NCBI GenBank assembly: GCA_016704485.1 | Contig: JADJAA010000005.1 | Location: 34,738-98,737, forward strand | Source: Flavobacteriales bacterium | Lineage (GTDB): Bacteria; Bacteroidota; Bacteroidia; Flavobacteriales_F; PHOS-HE28 | Reading direction: 5' to 3' | Length of the DNA stretch: 64,000 nucleotides | In this document: in pieces, positions 47,443 to 56,602 of the stretch | Layout of the letters: each line of letters starts with the position of its first letter | Numbering within the stretch: the stretch's first letter is position 1 | The notes under the pieces: generated by a model | The model's database searches: none | Told to the model about the DNA's origin: nothing | What the model saw: the letters and a program-made list of their open reading frames with translations, nothing else | Made by a program: the position numbers and the translations under genes

Positions 47443-47500
47443 TCAATTCGATCAATATGTTCCAGCCATTGCAGCCAGTAAAGCGGCCGCAGGCATGGCC

Positions 47501-47770
47501 TTACTTACGCAGGCCGAGTTTGGCGATGATCGTGCGGTAACGCTCGATATCGTACATCTTCAGGTAATTCAGCAATTGTTTGCGCTTACCTACCAAGGAC
47601 ATCAAGGCTTTTGTGGTGCCGTGGTCCTTTTTATTGGTTTTCAAATGCCCTGTGAGGTGATTGATGCGTGCTGTGAACAGCGCGATCTGGCTTTCAGAAA
47701 CACCGGTATTCGTGTCGGAACCCCCGTGTTGCTTGAATATTTCCCTCTTGGCTTCGGTAGTTGGATACAT
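47501..47770 (-). CDS. rpsO: 30S ribosomal protein S15
   Basis: The product contains the S15 signature region (GSDTNTGVSESQIALFTARI and HLKTNKKDHGTTKALMSLVG, then KRKQLLNYLKMYDIERY) and binds 16S rRNA helices in the platform of the small subunit. With the start at 47770 (MYPTTEAKREIF) it has 89 residues, exactly the usual length; the earlier ATG at 47794 would add eight residues. It lies upstream of pnp on the same strand. Confidence 0.97.
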   Translation of the reverse strand: MYPTTEAKREIFKQHGGSDTNTGVSESQIALFTARINHLTGHLKTNKKDHGTTKALMSLVGKRKQLLNYLKMYDIERYRTIIAKLGLRK

Positions 47771-47835
47771 CTTCTTTTTGGTAACGGACGGCAAAGATAG
47801 GGATATTACGGATCCGACAATGGCCGGTTCAATAT

Positions 47836-48681
47836 TTACCCCCTGAGCAGGGCGAACGTCTGTCCCAAAAAGCCCTTCAGTTGCTTCCGGTGAACGATCT
47901 TATCCAGAAATCCATGCTCCTGAACGAACTCGCTCGTTTGGAATCCTTCGGGAAGATCACGGCCAATGGTTTCGCGCACAACTCGTGGGCCCGCAAAAGC
48001 AACAAGTGCCTTCGGTTCGGCAATGTTCAGATCCCCCAACATGGCAAAACTAGCCGTAACACCACCGGTAGTAGGGTCGGTGATCACACTGATATAGGGT
48101 AGCTTCTTTTTCGCCATTTGTGAGAGTTTGGCGCTGGTCTTTGCCATTTGCATTAGGCTATAACCGGCTTCCATCATACGGGCACCACCACTTTTACTGA
48201 TAATGACCAACGGACACTTCCGTTTCATGGCGAGATCCGCGGCCATGGCGATCTTTTCACCTACCACGCTGCCCATACTACCACCGATAAAGCGGAAATC
48301 CATACAGGCGATCACCACGGTATGCGTATCCAACTTGCCTTCAGCAGCGCGTATCGCATCATTCAGGCCAGAGTCAATGCGGCTTTTCAATAAGCGATCA
48401 GCGTATTTTTTGGTATCCTCGAAGTTCAATGGATCACCTGCTATCAGATCTCGTCCGAACTCGGTGAATTTGTGATCATCGAAAAGAATGGCGAAGTATT
48501 CTTCGCTTCCGATCTTCTCGTGATGCTCGCACTTGCTACAGACCCAGAGGTTGTTCTCGTGCTCTTCGGAGGTCATTACCTCTTTGCATTCCGTACACTT
48601 ATACCAAAGACCTTCAGGGGTTTCCTTCTTTTCTTCGGTACTGGTAGTTATGCCTTGCTTAACGCGTGTGAACCAACCCAT
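47836..48681 (-). CDS. accD: Acetyl-CoA carboxylase carboxyltransferase beta subunit
   Basis: The 281-residue subunit works with AccA to transfer carboxyl from biotin to acetyl-CoA, giving malonyl-CoA for fatty acid synthesis and, here, for the PKS acyltransferase. The N-terminal four-Cys zinc ribbon (YKCTECKEVM ... WVCSKCEHH) and the crotonase-like core (GGSMGSVVGEKI, SGGARMMEAGYSLMQMAKT, TDPTTGGVTASFAMLGD) are intact. I use the start at 48681 (MGWFTRVKQGI), since the longer reading to 48732 adds non-conserved residues. Confidence 0.97.
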   Translation of the reverse strand: MGWFTRVKQGITTSTEEKKETPEGLWYKCTECKEVMTSEEHENNLWVCSKCEHHEKIGSEEYFAILFDDHKFTEFGRDLIAGDPLNFEDTKKYADRLLKSRIDSGLNDAIRAAEGKLDTHTVVIACMDFRFIGGSMGSVVGEKIAMAADLAMKRKCPLVIISKSGGARMMEAGYSLMQMAKTSAKLSQMAKKKLPYISVITDPTTGGVTASFAMLGDLNIAEPKALVAFAGPRVVRETIGRDLPEGFQTSEFVQEHGFLDKIVHRKQLKGFLGQTFALLRG

Positions 48682-48906
48682 ATCCAAGCAGTGAAGGTGC
48701 GAAGTTAGGGTTTGCGATCCATGACCGCCCAAGGCTGCCTGCTTCGTTCATACGAAGTGCTTTATGGTTGATGCGTATTATCATTGATTTTTAATTTGAC
48801 GGGGCAACGCGATCAGTAGATCTCATGTCTATGACCTATCCATAGTGCATGCGAATTTTGAATTGTGAGCGTGGAACGAATTGTAGATATCAGTAAAACA
48901 GATCGA

Positions 48907-50526
48907 ATGAACAAAGTATTTCTCGTCGTAGTGCTTTTATGGAGCAGTGAATGTTCAGGACAGATATTATTGGATAACACACTGACTCCGGAGCAATTGG
49001 TGCAGAACGTCCTGTTGGGCGGTGGAGTAACTGCTAGCAATGTTACGTTCAACGGCGTTCTGAATGCTCCCATCGATGTTCAAGTTGGTAGTTTTAATGG
49101 AACGAACTGCAATGTTGGCATAGCATCCGGGGTCATTTTGGCCACTGGCGATATCGACGTTGCGTTAGGGCCGAACAACGCTGCCGGAGCAACGTTGGGT
49201 GATGGAGATGGTCAAGGCGATCCGGATCTGGATGAGGCCTCTAACTCGACTACATATGATAGAGCCGTGCTGGAGTTCGATTTTATTCCAAGTGGAGATT
49301 CGTTGGAGTTCCGGTATGTATTTGGAAGTGAAGAGTATTTGGAATTTGTGAATGCGGGCTACAACGATGCGTTCGGGTTTTTCTTGAGTGGCCCAGACAT
49401 TAGCGGTCCATATTTGAATAACGCCGCGAACATTGCGTTGATCCCTAATTCCGGATTGCCGGTCACGATCGACAATTTGAATGATCTGGTGAATTCATCC
49501 TATTACGTTGACAACGGTGATGGCTTTACACAACCTAATTCCAGTGATGAGCAGTACATTCAATTCGATGGGTTCACCGTGGTATTGACAGCAAAGGCAG
49601 TGGTACAATGTGGTCAAACGTACCATATAAAGATCGCGATCGCTGATGCGGGAGATCCCATCTTGGACAGCGGCGTTTTTATTGAAGGAGGTTCGTTCAC
49701 TAGCCCGAATGCGATCGACCTGGAAATAGTTACGGCAAGTGCTGACGGCACATTGACAGAAGGTTGTACCGATGCGTTCTTTACCATAACACGTCCGGAA
49801 AGTGATAGCACCTTAACCGTAAATATTGCCGTTTCTGGCACGGCGATCAACGGAACGGATTACACGCAAATTCCGAGCGCATTTACCATTCCCGATGGGC
49901 AGAATAGCATTAGTTTTCCTGTGAGTGCCTTTCTGGATGGAATTTCGGAAGGTGTCGAAGAGATCATACTAACGGCCACTTTTATCAATTTGTGCGGAGA
50001 TACATCGATCAGTACGGCCAGTGTACCTATTCTGGATTATGTCCCCATTGATGCAATGACGAACAACCTTGAACTGGATTGTACCCAAGACAGCGTGTCG
50101 GTCTCGGTATTGGCAACTGGTGGCTTTGGTGAGTTAAGCTATTTGTGGAACACTGGCGATCAAATGGCAAGTACATGGCTATCGGGATTGATCGATGGCA
50201 CCTATTCGGTAACGATAACCGATGATTGTGCGCAAAGCGTGACAGAACAATTGGATGTATTCAGCGGCTGTGAGATCATTATTCCCAATGTGTTTTCGCC
50301 GAATGGCGATGGATACAATGATTTTTTCGTGATCGATCATATCGAGAGTCGGAGCAATACATTGAATATTTATAACCGTTGGGGTAATGTTGTCTATGAG
50401 ACCAGGAATTACCGTAACCAGTGGAACGGTCGTGATCTACCGGACGGAACCTATTATTACGTTTTACAGGTCACTGACGAACAAGAAGCACGAACTGGGC
50501 ATTTGACCATCTTGGGACATAGGTAA
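48907..50526 (+). CDS. Choice-of-anchor L protein with T9SS type B sorting domain
   Basis: The 539-residue secreted protein has a signal peptide (MNKVFLVVVLLWSSECSGQ) and an N-terminal choice-of-anchor L domain (TPEQLVQNVLLGGGV, GVILATGD, LEFDFIPSGDSLEFRYVFGS, EYLEFVNAGYNDAFGFF). A Calx-beta-like segment follows (FTITRPESDSTLTVNIAVSG) and the C-terminus is a CHU_C-type sorting domain (IIPNVFSPNGDGYNDFFVID, YNRWGNVVYE). Predicted T9SS-exported surface or extracellular protein; the ligand is unknown. Start at 48907 gives the signal peptide directly; the ATG-like start at 48865 does not. Confidence 0.9.
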   Translation: MNKVFLVVVLLWSSECSGQILLDNTLTPEQLVQNVLLGGGVTASNVTFNGVLNAPIDVQVGSFNGTNCNVGIASGVILATGDIDVALGPNNAAGATLGDGDGQGDPDLDEASNSTTYDRAVLEFDFIPSGDSLEFRYVFGSEEYLEFVNAGYNDAFGFFLSGPDISGPYLNNAANIALIPNSGLPVTIDNLNDLVNSSYYVDNGDGFTQPNSSDEQYIQFDGFTVVLTAKAVVQCGQTYHIKIAIADAGDPILDSGVFIEGGSFTSPNAIDLEIVTASADGTLTEGCTDAFFTITRPESDSTLTVNIAVSGTAINGTDYTQIPSAFTIPDGQNSISFPVSAFLDGISEGVEEIILTATFINLCGDTSISTASVPILDYVPIDAMTNNLELDCTQDSVSVSVLATGGFGELSYLWNTGDQMASTWLSGLIDGTYSVTITDDCAQSVTEQLDVFSGCEIIIPNVFSPNGDGYNDFFVIDHIESRSNTLNIYNRWGNVVYETRNYRNQWNGRDLPDGTYYYVLQVTDEQEARTGHLTILGHR

Positions 50527-50605
50527 GCAAATAACCAAACCAGCTCGATTTCACGATCCACCGCCAAGGTCGTACCTAATTGAACCAACGCCAGTTTTTC
50601 CAGTT

Positions 50606-50694
50606 TTAAACCACCGCCGGGTCTTTCGTCTTCCGAGACCCTGCGATCCGCAGTACCTTGATCATAAAAGTTCAGGTCCATCATTGATCGAAAG
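50606..50694. repeat. Hairpin-containing direct repeat, copy A
   Basis: An 89-bp segment matching 51682-51775 at most positions (one 6-bp gap). It contains the hairpin GGGTCT ... AGACCC with an 11-base loop and begins TTAAACCACCGCCGGGTCTT. Both copies lie in the same orientation on either side of one gene. Confidence 0.85.
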
Positions 50695-50707
50695 AATTCA
50701 ATTGCTG

Positions 50708-51676
50708 TTACCGTGAGACGATCAGCCGGACCACTTGGGCGTAGTTCCCTGAAACACTCGAAGGGAACACAGCCACATACATCCCTTCCGGCTCACCGTT
50801 AAGATCAACAGTGGTGCCGAAGGTTTGCAAGACCTCTCGCCCGAATGCATCGTAGACTACGATGTATTTGGGTTGTTGCGTGTTGAAGGTGAATTGACCT
50901 GAGGATGGATTGGACGAGATACAAACCGGAAGTCCTATTGGTGCTGGGACTTCTACAACCGCTATTGGCAGTTCACCGCACGGGACTAGGTCCGGAGGAC
51001 CACAAGGCGCAGTATAGAGCACATTACCACCGAGTGTGAAACATCGCAAACTGGTACCCATCTCGCCAGGTCCATAGAAGTCTGCCGTAAGGCCAGTAGT
51101 GCTTCCTATTCCTTCGATAAAGGAAAAAGCAATGCAGATCTCGGTGGTGTCAATATTGATCCTTTTACGGTAATTCGGTCCAACTAATATGGAGTCCACT
51201 GATACTACTATTCCAGTACCTCCTGGACCATTATCTGCCAAAAATCCCTCTAATGTATCGCCTACACCCAGCGTGAAGTCATAAAGCAGGTTTTCCACTC
51301 CCGACTGCATACTGCGCCAATACACCTTTCTGGCCGCCGTATCCTCTCGTAAATAACCTGGGCCATCATCTCCTGGTGGAAAGCAACAGCCGCTACCTGG
51401 CATACTCAAATAATTTTCCTGGATCTTCACGTAGTTAAACCCATTGATCAGCGTATCTCCCGCCATGTAGTTCTGGATATAGGCCCAATCTCCACACATT
51501 TGATCAAGGCAACCCGTTGTCATCCCCCATACAGCACCACTATCCGGGAAGGGGTGATAAACATTGAATTGGGCGTTGGCTCGAGGAATTAAAATGAAGA
51601 CAGCTACGCATAGCAGCGAATAGTTGAAATATCCCAAGAGAGTACGGAAACTCCGGAGGAGGGATGAATATTCCAT
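50708..51676 (-). CDS. Secreted protein with T9SS type A sorting domain
   Basis: The 322-residue protein has an N-terminal signal or anchor (LLCVAVFILIPRANAQ), a middle region with paired cysteines (MTTGCLDQMCGDWAY, PGSGCCFPPGDDG) and no recognised enzymatic domain, and a C-terminal sorting domain (VCISSNPSSGQFTFNTQQPK, VYDAFGREVLQTF). Predicted T9SS cargo. I place the start at 51676 (MEYSSLLRSF); the frame continues upstream into the flanking repeat, which I regard as non-native. The gene is enclosed by two copies of the same 90-bp repeat, as if it had moved as a unit. Confidence 0.8.
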   Translation of the reverse strand: MEYSSLLRSFRTLLGYFNYSLLCVAVFILIPRANAQFNVYHPFPDSGAVWGMTTGCLDQMCGDWAYIQNYMAGDTLINGFNYVKIQENYLSMPGSGCCFPPGDDGPGYLREDTAARKVYWRSMQSGVENLLYDFTLGVGDTLEGFLADNGPGGTGIVVSVDSILVGPNYRKRINIDTTEICIAFSFIEGIGSTTGLTADFYGPGEMGTSLRCFTLGGNVLYTAPCGPPDLVPCGELPIAVVEVPAPIGLPVCISSNPSSGQFTFNTQQPKYIVVYDAFGREVLQTFGTTVDLNGEPEGMYVAVFPSSVSGNYAQVVRLIVSR

Positions 51677-51681
51677 GGCAC

Positions 51682-51775
51682 TTAAACCACCGCCGGGTCT
51701 TCTGTCTGCGGAGACCCTGCGATCCACAGTACCATTACCATGATCATAAAAGTTCAGGCCCATTATTGATCGAAC
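51682..51775. repeat. Hairpin-containing direct repeat, copy B
   Basis: A 94-bp near copy of 50606-50694 with an extra 6 bases (ATTACC region near 51734). The hairpin arms GGGTCT and AGACCC are kept while the loop differs. It lies just upstream of the start of the enclosed gene. Confidence 0.85.
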
Positions 51776-51866
51776 GGACTACCAAGATAGTCGATCCGGG
51801 ACACTAGCATTATGATGTGCCGAAATGACTTACGATCATTGCCAAAGTTGGCCGCTAAAAACGAAC

Positions 51867-51892
51867 AAGGCCCACCGAGAACGGCAGGCCTT
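51867..51892 (-). terminator. Rho-independent terminator of fbaB
   Basis: AAGGCCTGCCG, loop TTCT, CGGTGGGCCTT on the minus strand, followed by GTTCGTTTTT, 23 bases past the fbaB stop. Confidence 0.8.
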
Positions 51893-51914
51893 GCTTTAGA
51901 AGTTTAGAAGTGTG

Positions 51915-52985
51915 TTACGCCACAGTGATCTTCTTGTCCGCGTAAACGTCTTGGATAGCGTTCAGCAATTGGATGCCTTCTTTCAATGGGCGTTGGAATG
52001 CTTTTCGACCACTGATCAAGCCTTGGCCACCGGCGCGTTTGTTGATCACGGCTGTGCGCACTGCTTCGGCCATATCACTGGCTCCGCTGCTGGCTCCACC
52101 GCTATTGATCAAGCCGATTCGGCCCATGTAGCAATTGGCCACTTGGTAACGGCAGAGGTCGATCGGATGGTCGGTCGTAAGGTCGCTGTAGACCTTTGGA
52201 TGTGTTTTTCCGTAGCCCTTCAGCGCATTGTAGCCGCCGTTGGTCTCAGGCAGTTTCTGCTTGATGATATCCGCTTGGATGGTGACACCTAAATGGTTTG
52301 CTTGGCCAGTGAGGTCGGTGGCGGTGTGGTAATCCTTGCCATCTACTTTGAACCCATTATTGCGGATATAGCACCACAGGATGGTGGCCATGCCCAACTC
52401 GTGTGCGTATTCGAACGCTTCCGCGATCTCCGTGATCTGGCGCGTGCTTTCTTCACTGCCGAAGTAGATCGTTGCTCCTACGGCAACGGCTCCCATATCC
52501 CATGCAGCCTTAACGTCACCGAACAATACTTGGTCGAATTTGTTCGGGTAGGTCATCAGTTCATTGTGATTGATCTTCACGATGAACGGGATCTTATGGG
52601 CGTATTTGCGGGAGTTGGCAGCAAGCACACCAAAGGTGGAAGCAACCGCATTGCAACCACCTTCATAGGCTAGTTTAACAATGTTCTCAGGGTCGAAATA
52701 GGCAGCGTTCGGAGCGAAACTGGCTCCGGCACTGTGTTCAATGCCTTGGTCAACAGGTAAAATGCTCACGTAACCTGTGTTCGCCAAGCGGCCGTTATTG
52801 TATAGCGCTTGCAAGCTACGCAGCACCTGTGGATTACGATTCGTCAATGCAAAACTGCGATCAACGAAATCCGCACCAGGCAGGTGCAACATTCCTTTGT
52901 CAATGGTCTCACACTTGTGTTCCAATAACGATCTGGCGTCCGTGCCTAACAGCTCCTCAATATTACCGGTCTTCAACTTTTCCAT
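51915..52985 (-). CDS. fbaB: Class I fructose-bisphosphate aldolase
   Basis: The 356-residue protein is close over its whole length to E. coli FbaB, a DhnA/archaeal-type class I aldolase that cleaves fructose 1,6-bisphosphate through a lysine Schiff base. Conserved stretches include GTGYLSILPVDQG-like NTGYVSILPVDQGIEHSAG, VKINHNE, GATIYFGSEES, DLTGQANHLG and INKRAGGQGLISGRKAFQ. Together with pfkA in this window it supports glycolysis or gluconeogenesis. Single gene with its own terminator. Confidence 0.97.
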   Translation of the reverse strand: MEKLKTGNIEELLGTDARSLLEHKCETIDKGMLHLPGADFVDRSFALTNRNPQVLRSLQALYNNGRLANTGYVSILPVDQGIEHSAGASFAPNAAYFDPENIVKLAYEGGCNAVASTFGVLAANSRKYAHKIPFIVKINHNELMTYPNKFDQVLFGDVKAAWDMGAVAVGATIYFGSEESTRQITEIAEAFEYAHELGMATILWCYIRNNGFKVDGKDYHTATDLTGQANHLGVTIQADIIKQKLPETNGGYNALKGYGKTHPKVYSDLTTDHPIDLCRYQVANCYMGRIGLINSGGASSGASDMAEAVRTAVINKRAGGQGLISGRKAFQRPLKEGIQLLNAIQDVYADKKITVA

Positions 52986-53221
52986 GCACTTGATGCGTTT
53001 TTCTTTAGCGCGGCAAATCTAATCAATGGGCCGTGGGGCGTAAAGCGTTTTTTGGGTGTGTTACGAGAATGATATCAGAAACGTTATGGGTGCGGGTACC
53101 AATAGTTTGCAATGTATTGCAGCACATCGACGCAATGGAACGATCGCGCCGTGTTCCGGTAGTTTTGGACAGAGTTACTTTAGCTAGTCAGTGTTCATGC
53201 AGCCAATGAGAAACGACGTCA

Positions 53222-53241
53222 TTCCGGGCAACGACCCGGAA
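53222..53241. repeat. Perfect 7-bp palindrome (hairpin) downstream of tamL
   Basis: TTCCGGG, 6-base spacer CAACGA, CCCGGAA. It lies 36 bases past the tamL stop. No T-run follows on either strand, so it may be a weak terminator or a processing hairpin. Confidence 0.4.
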
Positions 53242-53276
53242 AACGAACAACTATCAACATTAGAACCAAGGGCAGA

Positions 53277-55763
53277 TCAGAACGGATACCCGATTCCAAG
53301 ATTGAAATTATACTGGTTCCTGTAGCGCGTCAAAGGCAGATCCAATTCTTCCAATTGCGCTTGGTACCGATCTTTTGGCTGGAATAGCCATCGTTCACCG
53401 CTGGGCAACGAAGGGTCTTTGGTCTGGAGACCGAGGTCGACCCGAACAATGAAGAAGTCGAAATTCAAACGCACACCGGCTCCGGTTCCTATTGCAAGTT
53501 CGCTTAAGAATGTATCGCTGAAGCCGCCACCGGGTCTCTTTGGATCCTCTTCCAACTCCCAGATATTTCCGATGTCGGTGAATAGTGCTCCTTCGAAAAT
53601 GCCGATCAGTTTGAACCGGTATTCCGCATTGGCTTCCATACGGATCTCGCCTATGCGGTCATAGGCCAGTAGCGGGGCACTGTATGAACCGGGGCCAATG
53701 GACCGTGCGCGCCAAGCTCTAAGACCGTTAGCGCCGCCAACGAAGAAGCTGCTCTCGAACGGCAATACGGTAAGGTTCCCATAGGGTACGCCAATACCCG
53801 CAGCAATCCGGAATGCCAAGCTGCTTTTTTCGTGGATCACATGGCGCCATCGCAGGTCGCTATCCAGCTTTAGGAATTCAGCATAGCGGATGCCGGATAC
53901 GGTATTGAATGTATTCCCAGCAGTGTCTTGAGATGCGGAACCCATGAATCCCAGCGGAGCCGCCCATTCACCGGTGATCCGCGCGAAAAATGAATTGCGT
54001 GCCTTGCTATTGACCTGTGTATTGTGCGTGAATTGACTGCGCATACCCACGATCAAGTGGTCTGTATAACTGTCCGTAAAAACCGGGTCGTTCGCTTGTT
54101 GAAGGTATGTTCGGAAAGCCTCCGATTTCTCCGGGATCTTGATCACATTGATCTCCAGCGGGAAAAAGCCGACCGTATTGTACCGTGATTCCTGCCATTC
54201 GAAGCCATAGGAGAATTTGGCCAATGTGCGTCCATAATCCGGACGTTTTTGATAGTTGTACAGGATGTTGATCGTTGTGCTTGGCGCGGTCGATCGTGGT
54301 GGTCGAATGAACCAAAGTGGCTGAAGGAATTTCGGGAACCGGATGCTCAATTCCGGACCAATGTCCACGGTGTTGAATAGTCCTTCGTTCACAACACCGC
54401 CGGTAGTTCCCTGCTGCGAGCCCGCGCTGGTGAAGCTTTGTTGAGCCTCCAGACCCAGCACAAGTTGCAATTGCGCGCTTGCCATACCCTTGAAGAGGTT
54501 ACGGTGTTTGTAGGCAAGGGATCCGGAGATCCCGAAAAATCCACCCCTGTTCGTCCCGGAAGCCTCGGCGGATACCGATTGTTCTTTACCAGGCAGCACA
54601 TCAATTCGCGCATTGGCAAGACCAGGTCCCGCTGTTAGGGTGGTATCGTAGGTAATATCGATCCTATCGAAGACCCTCAATCCGGAAAGACGCCTATAGG
54701 TCCGGTCCGCATTGCTTTGCCTAAAGCGGGAATTGGGTTCCAGATAGACTTCGGTGAGCAGTGCGTTCGGGTTATACCGGAGCTTATTGCTGTACAGGAT
54801 CGCGTAGTCATGATACTTCAATGTATCAGGAATCAGCCCTTCGCTTCTTCGCGAATAGCGCTGTGTTGCAACGGTTACGTCAACGATGGAGTAGACCGAT
54901 CCTTCGGGAGTTCCGGCCAACCCCTTATCGGGACCACTGACTGCGCGCTCGAAATGAAGTTCAATATCCACCTGAAGGTTTCCGACCGTGGTATCTGCAT
55001 CATAATGAATCAGTTCTTTCGTAAAGAAAAGGTAGCCCTCTTCACGCAGGGTCTGTGTTATGCGCGCACGTTCAGCATCGAGTTCATCCACATCGAATCG
55101 TTGTCCTTTCTTGATCCGCGCGTTGATCGTATCCTTCAGTACATAGTACTTGATCCGATCATCATCGATCTCGTAATTGATGTTCCTGTAACGGTACATG
55201 GGGCCCGGTGTCACGGAATAGGTTACTTCTGCTTTAGGCTTGGTGTACGGTTTTCCACGGCCCCCGAAAAGTTTACGATGCGTGTAATGGACCGTATCGC
55301 TCACAATGGCTTTGAAGTAACCCTCCCGTTGCATGTAGGCACGGATCTGCTGGTTGGAGCGCGCGGTGAGCGAACTATCAAGAATCACAGGCGGCTCACC
55401 CACTACATCGCGAAGCCACTCTCCAGCAGTGCGTGAATATGGTTTGGGCAGTTTGCCATCTTCTGCGCGGTGCTCGTTCAGTTGATCTCTACGTTTATCC
55501 TTTCGCTCTCGTTTAATGGCGATTTGGGCTGGATCAGGCAGGTTATACGCAGTGAGATAAAAGCGCAGACCAAGGATCTTCTTATTCGGTTTCTGTTTGA
55601 TGATACCGATCAGATCATCCTTATCGACCGAACGTTCCGCAACTTTTACGGTGTTCTTTTTCAGTAAATAACGCCCTTCAGGAACGCGTTTCGTGGGGTC
55701 GCAACCAATAAGGATCAGCAAGGCCGCGATGGAAAGCAAGATATGTGAACGATGGAGATCCAA
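53277..55763 (-). CDS. tamL: TamL, BamA/TamA-family outer membrane lipoprotein
   Basis: The 828-residue protein starts with a lipoprotein signal (ILLSIAALLILIGC, Cys at 21) followed by DPTKRVPEGRYLL, typical of the Bacteroidetes TamL, a lipidated relative of TamA. POTRA-like segments follow (about 40-330) and the C-terminal half is an Omp85-type barrel (for example FFVGGANGLRAWRARSIGPG and the terminal YNFNLGIGYPF). TamL is thought to act with TamB in envelope assembly. It is divergent from the RNA methyltransferase gene, an arrangement also seen in other Bacteroidetes. Confidence 0.9.
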   Translation of the reverse strand: MDLHRSHILLSIAALLILIGCDPTKRVPEGRYLLKKNTVKVAERSVDKDDLIGIIKQKPNKKILGLRFYLTAYNLPDPAQIAIKRERKDKRRDQLNEHRAEDGKLPKPYSRTAGEWLRDVVGEPPVILDSSLTARSNQQIRAYMQREGYFKAIVSDTVHYTHRKLFGGRGKPYTKPKAEVTYSVTPGPMYRYRNINYEIDDDRIKYYVLKDTINARIKKGQRFDVDELDAERARITQTLREEGYLFFTKELIHYDADTTVGNLQVDIELHFERAVSGPDKGLAGTPEGSVYSIVDVTVATQRYSRRSEGLIPDTLKYHDYAILYSNKLRYNPNALLTEVYLEPNSRFRQSNADRTYRRLSGLRVFDRIDITYDTTLTAGPGLANARIDVLPGKEQSVSAEASGTNRGGFFGISGSLAYKHRNLFKGMASAQLQLVLGLEAQQSFTSAGSQQGTTGGVVNEGLFNTVDIGPELSIRFPKFLQPLWFIRPPRSTAPSTTINILYNYQKRPDYGRTLAKFSYGFEWQESRYNTVGFFPLEINVIKIPEKSEAFRTYLQQANDPVFTDSYTDHLIVGMRSQFTHNTQVNSKARNSFFARITGEWAAPLGFMGSASQDTAGNTFNTVSGIRYAEFLKLDSDLRWRHVIHEKSSLAFRIAAGIGVPYGNLTVLPFESSFFVGGANGLRAWRARSIGPGSYSAPLLAYDRIGEIRMEANAEYRFKLIGIFEGALFTDIGNIWELEEDPKRPGGGFSDTFLSELAIGTGAGVRLNFDFFIVRVDLGLQTKDPSLPSGERWLFQPKDRYQAQLEELDLPLTRYRNQYNFNLGIGYPF

Positions 55764-55809
55764 TTAAACTATGTTGCAACGTATTTTGCGCTTCCTCTGA
55801 CCATTTCCA

Positions 55810-56586
55810 TTGGTCCGCGCCAAATATACCCGACCATTGATCACTAAAGCCGAACTGAAGCACGTACGTAGCTTACAGCAAAAGAAGTACCGGGACAGCA
55901 CGGGCCTTTTTTTGGTGCAGGGTCCTAAGCTTGTGGCTGAATTGTTAGCATGCGATGGACCCGTGGAAGCGCTCTTTGTTACCGAAGAAGCGCAGTTGAA
56001 GTACAACTGGCCTTCGTCCACAGTACTTCCTGCACATGAATTGGATCGCTTAGGGACATTGGATAGTGGGGTCGAAGCGATCGCCGTAGTACGTAAGAGC
56101 ATCCCGGAAAAATTCGGTACAACGCGTACTAATGAATTGATCTTGGTGCTGGATGGCGTGCGTGATCCCGGGAATTTGGGAACGTTATTGCGAATTGCGG
56201 ATTGGTTCGGCATTGCACGCGTGGTATGCAGTCCGGACTGTGTAGAGGTCTGGAATCCAAAATGCGTACAAGCCAGCATGGGGGCCTTGTTCCGTGTTGA
56301 AGTCCATTCCGTTGAACTTGGCTCTTTCCTAGCTGATCAAGAACGATCAGGAACTTCGCTATACGTAGCATCCATGGAGGGCCAGAACGTTTTCGATGTT
56401 GCGTTGAAGCGACCTGCCGCGTTGATCATGGGAAGTGAATCCCATGGTGTTTCCGATGCCGTGCGTACCATCAGAAATACATTGATCGCCATTCCTGGTT
56501 CAGGAAATTCCGAATCGCTGAACGTGGCAATGGCTGCTTCGGCACTTTGTATGGAATTTACAAGGCAGCTTCGTTTACCACGATAG
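55810..56586 (+). CDS. SpoU/TrmH-family RNA 2'-O-methyltransferase
   Basis: The 258-residue protein has a substrate-binding N-terminus (LQQKKYRDSTGLFLVQGPKL) and the SPOUT knot motifs DGVRDPGNLGTLLRIADWFG, IMGSESHGVS and IPGSGNSESLNVAMAASAL. These enzymes methylate ribose in rRNA or tRNA; the exact target cannot be told. The apparent start is TTG at 55810; no ATG lies before the conserved region in frame. Its start faces that of tamL with a 46-base gap. Confidence 0.92.
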   Translation: MVRAKYTRPLITKAELKHVRSLQQKKYRDSTGLFLVQGPKLVAELLACDGPVEALFVTEEAQLKYNWPSSTVLPAHELDRLGTLDSGVEAIAVVRKSIPEKFGTTRTNELILVLDGVRDPGNLGTLLRIADWFGIARVVCSPDCVEVWNPKCVQASMGALFRVEVHSVELGSFLADQERSGTSLYVASMEGQNVFDVALKRPAALIMGSESHGVSDAVRTIRNTLIAIPGSGNSESLNVAMAASALCMEFTRQLRLPR

Positions 56587-56602
56587 CAAGGTTCGACCGA
56601 GT

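Noticed and set aside
50457..50684. 75-residue open frame on the minus strand beginning MMDLNFYDQG
   Set aside because: Its first third is repeat copy A and the rest is antisense to the end of the choice-of-anchor L gene.
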